5,165 bases of DNA from NCBI GenBank assembly GCA_031263335.1, contig JAISGB010000057.1, positions 1 to 5,165 on the forward strand. Reading direction: 5' to 3'. A model generated the notes under the pieces. That model saw nothing but the letters and a program-made list of their open reading frames with translations, was not told where the DNA came from and did not search any database. Positions 1-5,165 of the stretch are shown in pieces. Both the position numbers and the translations under genes were made by a program. Source of the stretch: Eubacteriales Family XIII. Incertae Sedis bacterium (GTDB lineage Bacteria > Bacillota > Clostridia > Peptostreptococcales > Anaerovoracaceae). Each line of letters opens with the position of its first letter. Position 1 is the stretch's first letter.

Positions 1-1012
1 CCTGCGCGATGGGACCGCTGACGATTACGAGCGTTCCGCCGGGGTGCGATGTGGTGACGCTCTGGTTGAGGTTGTAGAGCTGGTTGTTCATCGCCTTGCA
101 AGCGGCGACGATGATCGGCATCGCGTGCGGCTTGCAGCCCGCCATAACCGCCGCTATTGCCGCGTCCTTTACCGTGACGCGCGCGCCGCTCGGGCCGCTC
201 GGGTCGCAGAGGACGGCGTCCTCGTCTAATGGGCAGTACTCCAGCATTTTCTTATAGCGTCTCATCGTGGGCGGGATGATGGGCAGTCCGTCGCTGATGT
301 GCTCCCGATTGAAATAGTCGTTGATCTCCTCCATATAGCAGCCGGGCTCCAACAGCCGCTCATCCTCCGCGTCGATTTGATCGATGATGGGCAGGAGACC
401 GTCCTCCCGCGGCGGCGTGCGGTCCATTTTGAAATCGATGTGCGCGATCTCCTTCAATTTGTCGCCCGTGGCCGTGAGGGAGTCGATGATATAATCCCAC
501 TTCTTGTCAACCTCCGCCGCGACCTCCTCCGCGGTGCTCGCCTGATAGACGTCGAGCGAGCAGAGACAGAGTTGTCCGGCGCGGTAGACGCCGACGCCTT
601 CCGTGATCGCGGATCCCGGAGGCGCCGTCATATAGACGGTAGGAATCCCCAACTTTTCAAGTTCGATCGTAAGGACCGTCGTCGATGATGATGTACCCAT
701 GTCTCCGAACGCGGTGACGGCCGCCGTGGGTTTCTCTCGGGCCAACATAGCCGCGTACTCCGCGAGCATCTTCGCGTCCTTGCCGCGAACCGTCTCCGTA
801 TACTCGACCCAATTTGTGATTCCGAGTTCCGTGAAGCGTTCCTTTATGCGATCGAACACCGTCATGTAGTTGCAGAAGCCGAGTTTTGTATTGTTGTAAA
901 ACAATATCTTTCCGCTTCTGAGTTCGTCAAGCGTTACGCGGGGCGCCGGATCGATCACGTGACGGTCTTGCTTGCCCCGAGGATCCAACAGGTTGTTCAG
1001 TTTTTTAGCCAT
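1..1012 (-). CDS. UGSC-family-like two-domain protein without selenocysteine or cysteine at the motif, partial
   Basis: The first 337 codons are present; the gene runs off the left edge. No signal peptide or membrane helix is seen, so it is probably cytoplasmic. Residues 1-180 resemble the UGSC domain: LLDPRGK (8-14), APRVTLDELRSGKILFYNN (23-41), a helix 50-63, then AAVTAFGDMG (97-106) and IELEKLGIPTV (116-126). From memory, relatives read G-D-U/C-G-S-C at the equivalent of 103-108; here it is GDMGTS, with S109 and S110 following. A CxC lies at 149-151. The second part, from about 225, has SDGLPIIPPT (240-249), TVKDAAIAAVMAGCKPHAMP (280-299) and TTSHPGGTLVIVSGPI (320-335), the pattern I recall from the C-terminal part of UGSC-family proteins. 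The biochemical function of the family is not known to me. The gene follows dppF by 26 bases with a strong AAGGAG site, so it probably belongs to the transporter operon and may process the imported compound; that is inference. Confidence 0.72.
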   Translation of the reverse strand, partial: MAKKLNNLLDPRGKQDRHVIDPAPRVTLDELRSGKILFYNNTKLGFCNYMTVFDRIKERFTELGITNWVEYTETVRGKDAKMLAEYAAMLAREKPTAAVTAFGDMGTSSSTTVLTIELEKLGIPTVYMTAPPGSAITEGVGVYRAGQLCLCSLDVYQASTAEEVAAEVDKKWDYIIDSLTATGDKLKEIAHIDFKMDRTPPREDGLLPIIDQIDAEDERLLEPGCYMEEINDYFNREHISDGLPIIPPTMRRYKKMLEYCPLDEDAVLCDPSGPSGARVTVKDAAIAAVMAGCKPHAMPIIVAACKAMNNQLYNLNQSVTTSHPGGTLVIVSGPIAQ

Positions 1013-1018
1013 GGAAAT

Positions 1019-1024
1019 CTCCTT
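1019..1024 (-). promoter_or_regulatory. Shine-Dalgarno sequence of the UGSC-like gene
   Basis: The minus strand reads AAGGAG six bases before the ATG at 1012. It lies inside the 26-base gap after dppF, so the downstream gene has its own strong translation start. Confidence 0.85.
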
Positions 1025-1038
1025 CTTTTATGTGAAAC

Positions 1039-2034
1039 TTATACAAAATGACATGCGACTCTGTGGGAAGGCGACACCTCCTTCAGCTCGGGAGTTTCTT
1101 CGCCGCAGCGCGCCTGTGCGCGCCAACATCTGGGATGAAACGAGCAACCCTTGGGCGGATTCAGCGGAGTGGGAACATCACCCTCCAGAACGATGCGCTT
1201 CCGTTCGGCTTCAAAATCGGGATCCGGAATCGGAATCGCCGACAAAAGCGCGATCGAATACGGGTGCAGGGTGTGACTGTACAGCTCCGTACTATCCGCG
1301 ATCTCCATGATGCGTCCGAGGTACATCACCGCGACGCGGTGACTGATGTATTGGACCGCCGGCAGGTCGTGCGATATGAATATATAGCTGAGCCGCGGTT
1401 TCTTGTCACGCAACTCATGAAGCAGATTCAATATCTGCGCCTGCATCGAAACATCCAGAGCCGATATCGGCTCGTCGCATATGATCAGAGAGGGATCGCC
1501 CGCCAAGGACCGCGCGATGGATAACCTTTGACGCTGGCCCCCGCTGTATTCGTGCGGAAACCGGTCCATCATCCGCGGGTCGAGTCCGGCCATGCCAAAC
1601 AGCTTTTCGACCTCCTTGCGATACGCGGCTCCCTTGCTTACGAGTCCGTGAATGAGCAGCGGTTCTCCCACGATATCGCCTGAATTCATGCGCGGATCGA
1701 GAGAACTGTACGGATCCTGAAAGACGAGCGACATCTTTCTGCGCCACGCTCGCAGGGTTCTCGCGTTCAGCCTCGTGATATCCTCGCCCTCAAATACGAT
1801 CTCGCCCGCCGTCGGCTCGTACAGTCTCAGGATGCAACGGCCCACCGTGGTCTTGCCGCAGCCGCTTTCGCCGACCAAGCCCAGTGTTTCCCCGGGGCGC
1901 AGGGACAATGAGACATCGTCCACGGCCTTTATCTCCGCGACCTTACGCCTGAGCACGCCGCGCGTAACGGGGAAATACATCTTCAGATTCTTCACATCGA
2001 GAATTTTTTCGTTCGATTCCGTCGCGACGCTCAT
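1039..2034 (-). CDS. dppF: Peptide/nickel ABC importer ATP-binding protein, DppF/OppF type
   Basis: Complete 331-residue cytoplasmic ATPase, partner of the DppD-like protein. The DppF/OppF subtype shows in the N-terminal KMYFPVTRGVLRRKVAEIKA (18-37), where the long insert before the first catalytic strands is typical. Motifs are Walker A GESGCGKT (55-62), the Q-loop Q106 in VFQDPYSSLDPR, the signature YSGGQRQR (163-170), Walker B LIICDEP with E188, the D-loop SALD (191-194) and the switch histidine H222. The C-terminal extension has HPYSIALL (257-264), then C297, C303, C310 and C328. That is the same four-cysteine pattern as in DppD and a likely 4Fe-4S site. The start at 2034 overlaps the dppD stop as ATGA and has a purine-rich ribosome site; a longer frame to 2121 would only add non-family residues read from dppD in another frame. 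The stop lies 26 bases before the next gene, with no terminator. Confidence 0.95.
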   Translation of the reverse strand: MSVATESNEKILDVKNLKMYFPVTRGVLRRKVAEIKAVDDVSLSLRPGETLGLVGESGCGKTTVGRCILRLYEPTAGEIVFEGEDITRLNARTLRAWRRKMSLVFQDPYSSLDPRMNSGDIVGEPLLIHGLVSKGAAYRKEVEKLFGMAGLDPRMMDRFPHEYSGGQRQRLSIARSLAGDPSLIICDEPISALDVSMQAQILNLLHELRDKKPRLSYIFISHDLPAVQYISHRVAVMYLGRIMEIADSTELYSHTLHPYSIALLSAIPIPDPDFEAERKRIVLEGDVPTPLNPPKGCSFHPRCWRAQARCGEETPELKEVSPSHRVACHFV

Positions 2035-3011
2035 AAGCCCTTCCCCTCCGTTACGCGTATGCACGCCGTCGAGTGACTTCCTCCTAGATGGGTCGGGGCG
2101 CCGACCGGGAGCTCGTCGCACAGCGCAATCCGCTCTTCGCAGCGCGGACGAAAGGGACAGAGCACGGATTCACCGATAAGCGACGGCGGTTTTCCGTGAA
2201 TCGGCGTGAGCGCGGTTCCGAGCTTCGGCATGCATTTGAGCAAGCCCTTCGTATACGGATGCGCCGTCTCGTTCCAAATTTCCCTGACCGTTCCGGATTC
2301 GACGATCCTGCCGGCGTACATGACGTTGATGCGTTGCGCGTATCGCGCTACCACGCCGAGATTGTGCGTTACGAGTACGAGCGCCGTCTTATATCTTCTG
2401 ACCATTTCATACATCAATTCCAGAAGCTGCGCCTGTATCGTCGCGTCGAGGGCCGTCGTCGCTTCATCGGCGATGATCAGCTTTGGATTGCAGAGCATTG
2501 CCATGCCCACCATGACGCGCTGTCGCATGCCTCCGCTCAATTGGTGCGGATAATCGTCGATTCTGTTTCCCGGATCGGGAATGCCGACCTGCGCGAGCAT
2601 ATCGACGCATCTTTCCCGGGCCTCGCGCTTTTGCGTGTTCAGATGAACGATCAACACCTCCGACATCTGTTTCGCGATCGTCATGGCGGGGTTCAGGGAG
2701 GTCATCGGCTCTTGGAATATCATCGATATCTTTTCTCCGCGTATACCGGAAAGCTCATCGCTGTGTTTTCCGAGTTTCAGCAGATCAACGCCGTCAAACA
2801 GCGCCTTTCCGGATACGATCTTTCCCGGCGGCGTTGGAATCAGTTGCAGTACGGACATTTGGCTTATGGATTTCCCACAGCCGCTCTCCCCCACGAGGCC
2901 GATGATCTCGCTTTCGTTTATTTCATAGGAAATATCCCGCACCGCGTGAACGACGCCGCGGTCCGTGCGGAAGACGGTGTGCAGATTCTCCACCCTCAGA
3001 AGCTCATCCAT
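2031..3011 (-). CDS. dppD: Peptide/nickel ABC importer ATP-binding protein, DppD/OppD type
   Basis: Complete 326-residue cytoplasmic ATPase, one of two that power the importer. From MDELLRVENL it carries Walker A GESGCGKS (41-48), the Q-loop glutamine at 100 in IFQEPMTSLNP, and the signature LSGGMRQR (158-165). It also has Walker B LIIADE with catalytic E183, the D-loop TALD (186-189) and the switch histidine H216. The C-terminal oligopeptide-transport extension starts at HPYTKGLL (251-258). It contains C285, C291, C298 and C317, the spacing that binds a 4Fe-4S cluster in structurally studied relatives. One small oddity is DEA where most relatives have DEP after Walker B (A184). The start is set by the AAGGGGG site and by the first family-like residues. 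The stop overlaps the start of dppF in an ATGA, so the two ATPases are probably translated together. Confidence 0.95.
   Translation of the reverse strand: MDELLRVENLHTVFRTDRGVVHAVRDISYEINESEIIGLVGESGCGKSISQMSVLQLIPTPPGKIVSGKALFDGVDLLKLGKHSDELSGIRGEKISMIFQEPMTSLNPAMTIAKQMSEVLIVHLNTQKREARERCVDMLAQVGIPDPGNRIDDYPHQLSGGMRQRVMVGMAMLCNPKLIIADEATTALDATIQAQLLELMYEMVRRYKTALVLVTHNLGVVARYAQRINVMYAGRIVESGTVREIWNETAHPYTKGLLKCMPKLGTALTPIHGKPPSLIGESVLCPFRPRCEERIALCDELPVGAPTHLGGSHSTACIRVTEGKGL
2038..2049 (-). promoter_or_regulatory. Shine-Dalgarno region of the dppF-like gene
   Basis: The minus strand reads GGAGGGGAAGGG, ending three bases before the ATG at 2034, inside the end of dppD. The likely core is the GGAGG part, and the purine run offers several registers. 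Together with the ATGA overlap it supports 2034 as the start rather than the in-frame ATG at 2121, which lies within dppD. Confidence 0.75.
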
Positions 3012-3019
3012 AACGGCGT

Positions 3020-3026
3020 CCCCCTT
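3020..3026 (-). promoter_or_regulatory. Shine-Dalgarno sequence of the dppD-like gene
   Basis: The minus strand reads AAGGGGG eight bases before the ATG at 3011, two bases after the TAG stop of dppC. It decides the start: the open frame continues upstream to 3170 inside dppC, but those codons do not resemble any ATPase. Confidence 0.8.
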
Positions 3027-3027
3027 C

Positions 3028-3936
3028 CTACAGCGCGCCGCGCAGACGCGGATCGAGGGCGTCGCGCAGACCGTCCCCGACCATGTTGAAGGCGAACACC
3101 AACAACATGATCGAAAGTCCCGGAGCGATGGAAAGCAGCGGATTTCTGAGCAGGAAGCGATAGCCGTCATAGACCATGGCGCCCCAAGCGGGCGTCGGGG
3201 GAATGATTCCGAGGCTCAGAAAGCTCAAAGAGGCCTCCGTCAAGATGGCGAGCCCCATCATCATCGTCATCTGCACGATGAGCGGGGACATGCAGTTCGG
3301 CAGCAGATGCCTGAACATGATGCGTGTCCTGCTCGCGCCCATGGAGCGCTCGGCCATGATGTAATCGTTTTCCTTTAATGACAAAACTTGTCCCGCGATC
3401 AAGCGAATATAACCGGGCAGCAGGGAGACCGCCACCGCAATCATGACGCCTCTGACGCCTCCGCCGAGAATTGCGGAAATCAACAGCGCGAGCATGATGG
3501 GCGGCAGGGCCATAAGCGCGTCCGTCGCGCGCATGATGATCGCCTGCAGAAATCCCGAGGCGTATCCGGCGACCAAGCCGATGACGGAGCCGAGTATCGC
3601 CGAGATCACCACCGTCCCGACGCCGATCAAAAGGGCGACTCGCGTGCCGTGTATGATGCGGCTCAAAAGATCGCGCCCGATGGCGTCCGTTCCGAGCCAA
3701 TGCGTGAAATCGGGAGCGGCGAGAACATTTTTCAAATCCTGTTTATTCGGCTCAAAAGGCGCGATTCCGTTGGCAAAAAGCGCGCAGACAATCGTTATGA
3801 AAATAATCGCGGCGCCGAAGACGACGATTTTTCGGCTGAACAGTACGCGGAAGAATCGCCTTGTCTCGTTTACGGGAGGCAACAGATCGTCCTCGACGGC
3901 GAAGACGGCGGCCGGATCCGATTTCAATTCAGTCAT
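3028..3936 (-). CDS. dppC: Peptide/nickel ABC importer permease, DppC/OppC type
   Basis: Complete 302-residue inner-membrane protein, the second half of the import channel. It starts with about 33 cytoplasmic, partly acidic residues. The OppC N-terminal domain follows, with a first membrane helix (about 36-57) and IAPFEPN (58-64). The family hallmark HWLGTDAIGRDLLSRIIHG (79-97) is intact. Further hydrophobic segments lie near 99-125, 142-158, 161-182, 217-240 and 268-287. The coupling loop to the ATPases is DYIMAERSMGASRTRI (191-206), followed by MFRHLLPN. The tail NMVGDGLRDALDPRLRG (284-300) matches the usual C-terminus. A consensus AGGAGGT five bases upstream fixes the start. It lies 13 bases after dppB and ends 16 bases before dppD. 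No defect is seen. The sequence does not distinguish peptide from nickel or opine transport. Confidence 0.95.
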   Translation of the reverse strand: MTELKSDPAAVFAVEDDLLPPVNETRRFFRVLFSRKIVVFGAAIIFITIVCALFANGIAPFEPNKQDLKNVLAAPDFTHWLGTDAIGRDLLSRIIHGTRVALLIGVGTVVISAILGSVIGLVAGYASGFLQAIIMRATDALMALPPIMLALLISAILGGGVRGVMIAVAVSLLPGYIRLIAGQVLSLKENDYIMAERSMGASRTRIMFRHLLPNCMSPLIVQMTMMMGLAILTEASLSFLSLGIIPPTPAWGAMVYDGYRFLLRNPLLSIAPGLSIMLLVFAFNMVGDGLRDALDPRLRGAL

Positions 3937-3941
3937 GGCGT

Positions 3942-3948
3942 ACCTCCT
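3942..3948 (-). promoter_or_regulatory. Shine-Dalgarno sequence of the dppC-like gene
   Basis: The minus strand reads AGGAGGT, a full consensus match, five bases before the ATG at 3936. It begins just after the TGA stop of dppB, which favours translational coupling. Confidence 0.88.
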
Positions 3949-3949
3949 C

Positions 3950-4906
3950 TCAATCGTACCGGATCCTGGGATCCAGCCAACCGTACGACAGATCGACGAT
4001 CAGATTGCTGATGACGACCACGAGAATCATGATGAACGCGCAGGCCTGCACGACCGTATAATCGTGCGCCAACATGCTGTCGATCATGAACTTCCCCATG
4101 CCCGGTATGACGAACACCGTTTCCACGATGACGGAGCCGCCGACGATGTTCCGGAGAAGCAAGCCCTGCAGGGTGACGACGGGTATGAGGGAATTCTTTA
4201 CCGCGTGGCGGATGATCACGGCTTTTTCCTTTAAACCCTTGGCCCAAGCCGTTCGGATGTAATCCTCATGCATGACCTCTATCATGCTCGAACGCATCTG
4301 TCTCGCGGAGGACGCGACGGGAAACATCGCCAATACGACGACGGGCATGACGCTCTGCTTCACGGACATCACGAAATCCTCCCACGGCAGAGTGTATCCG
4401 TATATGGGCAACCAGCCCAATTTCAGCCCGAATAAGAATATGAGGAGAATTCCGACCCAAAACTGCGGCGCCGTAATGCCGATATTCGCCGCGATCGTCA
4501 CAAGCGTATCGACGGCCTTTCCGCGGCGAACGGCGCTGATCACGCCGAGTATGGGTCCGATGATCAGGCCGATGACAAAGGATGTCAGTCCCAGACACAG
4601 CGTAACGGGGAGCTTCTTTGCGATCTCCGCGCCAATATTGTATCGATTGATGATGGATATGCCGAAATCACCGCGAAGCACATCGAGTATCCAATCCTTG
4701 TATTGAACCGGAATGGGTTTGTCCAAGCCGAATTGATGACGCAGGTCCTCGATTTGCTCCGCCGTGAAGGAAACCCCCGTACTTTGGTTGAGCAACATAA
4801 TGATGGGATCGCCCGGCAACAATCTGATGATGATGAATATCAGAATGCTGACCAAGAGGACGACGACGCATGCGTGTAGCATGCGTCGCACGATGTAGGC
4901 AACCAT
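3950..4906 (-). CDS. dppB: Peptide/nickel ABC importer permease, DppB/OppB type
   Basis: Complete 318-residue membrane protein of normal length for the family. It pairs with the next permease to form the channel of a peptide-type importer. The N-terminus VAYIVRRML leads into a first membrane helix (about residues 11-30), followed by the family-typical LLPGDP (29-34). A periplasmic segment follows, with LRHQFGLDKPIPVQY (55-69) and LRGDFGIS (77-84). Further hydrophobic helices lie near 103-125, 133-160, 185-200, 240-266 and 284-306. The cytoplasmic coupling loop that docks on an ATPase is DYIRTAWAKGLKEK (215-228), followed by IRHAVKNSLIPVV. The end, YGWLDPRIRYD, is also typical. The start is fixed by an AGGAGG five bases upstream. 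The gene sits 19 bases after the binding-protein gene and 13 bases before dppC. A perfect hairpin falls inside codons 7-15. The Dpp name marks the family only; opp, app or nik-type roles are possible. Confidence 0.95.
   Translation of the reverse strand: MVAYIVRRMLHACVVVLLVSILIFIIIRLLPGDPIIMLLNQSTGVSFTAEQIEDLRHQFGLDKPIPVQYKDWILDVLRGDFGISIINRYNIGAEIAKKLPVTLCLGLTSFVIGLIIGPILGVISAVRRGKAVDTLVTIAANIGITAPQFWVGILLIFLFGLKLGWLPIYGYTLPWEDFVMSVKQSVMPVVVLAMFPVASSARQMRSSMIEVMHEDYIRTAWAKGLKEKAVIIRHAVKNSLIPVVTLQGLLLRNIVGGSVIVETVFVIPGMGKFMIDSMLAHDYTVVQACAFIMILVVVISNLIVDLSYGWLDPRIRYD
4864..4888. repeat. Perfect 10-bp inverted repeat with a 5-base loop, inside the start of dppB
   Basis: The minus strand reads CGACGCATGC, then TACAC, then GCATGCGTCG, a perfect palindrome apart from the loop. 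It spans bases +19 to +43 of dppB and encodes RRMLHACV. There is no run of T after it, so it does not look like a factor-independent terminator. In mRNA it could form a stable stem close behind the ribosome-binding region of dppB and just downstream of the binding-protein stop codon. Confidence 0.8.
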
Positions 4907-4911
4907 CCGCG

Positions 4912-4917
4912 CCTCCT
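4912..4917 (-). promoter_or_regulatory. Shine-Dalgarno sequence of the dppB-like gene
   Basis: The minus strand reads AGGAGG five bases before the ATG at 4906, inside the 19-base gap after the stop of the binding-protein gene. It supports that ATG as the start. Confidence 0.85.
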
Positions 4918-4925
4918 CCCCTCGA

Positions 4926-5165
4926 TTATTGATCCATCCAAGTCTTTTCGGGCAGGAATACCGTGCTGCCGCCCCATTCGCACCATTCGGCGCCGTGGAC
5001 CGTGGGCTTCGTCACCATGATGTCATAGATGTTGTAAACAGGGATCATCATCATGCTGTCGTGCATGGCCCTGACGACCGCCTGCGCGGCGTCGGCCTCC
5101 ACCGTCGAGGTCTTGCTGGAAATGAGAAGGGCTTCCATCACGCCGGCATCCCTTTGGAGGCTCAC
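4926..5165 (-). CDS. C-terminal end of a family 5 extracellular solute-binding protein (peptide/nickel ABC importer), partial
   Basis: Only the last 79 codons and the TAA stop are present; the gene begins beyond the right edge, so the GTG at the edge is not taken as a start. The visible tail fits the end of the SBP_bac_5 (DppA/OppA/NikA-like) family. It has a helix with AAQAVVRAMHDSMMMIPVYN, a short IYDIMVTKPTVHG stretch, then a Trp-rich WCEWGG turn and a closing FLPEKTWMDQ. In this family such a segment follows the second lobe and ends with a similar PE-x-x-W pattern. The protein would be secreted or lipid-anchored and deliver ligand to the DppB/DppC permease encoded 19 bases downstream. The ligand-binding residues and signal peptide lie outside the window, so the substrate cannot be judged. 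Family assignment rests on this tail plus the gene order, which is typical of such importers. Confidence 0.82.
   Translation of the reverse strand: MSLQRDAGVMEALLISSKTSTVEADAAQAVVRAMHDSMMMIPVYNIYDIMVTKPTVHGAEWCEWGGSTVFLPEKTWMDQ

Noticed and set aside
299..688. Plus-strand open frame of 129 codons opposite the UGSC-like gene
   Set aside because: It is antisense to a frame that is open for the full 1012 bases with recognisable family patterns and a strong ribosome site; no independent start signal or domain is seen.
701..712. Possible in-frame TGA (selenocysteine) near the UGSC-like motif
   Set aside because: The codons read GCG-TTC-GGA-GAC, then ATG; no TGA occurs in frame anywhere in 1-1012, so there is no selenocysteine codon in the visible part.
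2035..2121. N-terminal extension of DppF starting at the ATG at 2121
   Set aside because: The added 29 residues are basic and unlike the family and lie inside dppD; the ATG at 2034 has a good ribosome site and the usual ATGA overlap.
2088..3089. A long plus-strand open frame of 333 codons opposite dppD
   Set aside because: It is antisense to a clear ATPase gene with intact motifs, its residues (rich in R and H) match no family pattern, and it is explained by the codon bias of the gene on the other strand.
3012..3170. N-terminal extension of DppD starting at 3170
   Set aside because: The extra 53 residues are Cys/Ser-rich, read from dppC in another frame, and do not resemble an ATPase; the ATG at 3011 has a ribosome site and starts the family-like sequence.
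3388..4234. Plus-strand open frames of 207 and 263 codons opposite dppC and dppB
   Set aside because: They overlap each other and the two permease genes, have low-complexity D/R/H-rich or T/S/M-rich translations, and show no domain; they are shadows.
4864..4888. The dppB hairpin as a factor-independent terminator
   Set aside because: No T-run follows on the minus strand (the next bases are TCGTCGTCC), and it lies inside the coding region of an intact gene.

Overview
All the genes lie on the minus strand, so the window reads right to left. It holds most of one compact operon, from position 5165 down to position 1. The order is: the 3' end of a family 5 solute-binding protein gene (4926-5165, cut by the right edge); two permease genes of the DppB/OppB and DppC/OppC types (3950-4906 and 3028-3936); two ATPase genes of the DppD/OppD and DppF/OppF types (2031-3011 and 1039-2034); and a sixth gene (1-1012, cut by the left edge) that is not a transporter part. 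The sixth protein resembles the poorly characterised UGSC family of (seleno)proteins. Gaps between genes are 13 to 26 bases, and dppD and dppF overlap by four bases (ATGA). Every complete gene has a clear Shine-Dalgarno sequence. No promoter, terminator, RNA gene, mobile element or CRISPR array is visible, and no stretch over 30 bases lacks a gene.

Together the first five genes encode a complete bacterial peptide/opine/nickel-type ABC importer. The binding protein captures the ligand outside the membrane, DppB and DppC form the channel, and DppD and DppF are the paired ATPases. Both ATPases keep all the nucleotide-handling motifs and the C-terminal four-cysteine pattern that holds an iron-sulfur cluster in structurally studied relatives. 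The ligand cannot be read from the sequence; di- or oligopeptides are the default guess.

The most unusual part is the sixth gene. Its N-terminal half looks like the UGSC domain, but where relatives carry selenocysteine or cysteine it reads G-D-M-G-T-S-S-S, with neither. Its C-terminal half looks like the second domain seen in proteins of this family. It lies 26 bases after dppF, with a strong ribosome site and no terminator between, so it is probably co-transcribed with the transporter and may act on the imported compound. A second notable feature is a perfect 10-bp hairpin inside the first codons of dppB, just after the binding-protein gene.

The base composition is moderately GC-rich, the Shine-Dalgarno sequences are strong and purine-rich, and the operon is tightly packed. 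This suggests an anaerobic or amino-acid-fermenting bacterium such as a member of Synergistota or Clostridia, but no taxonomic marker is present and the assignment is a low-confidence guess.
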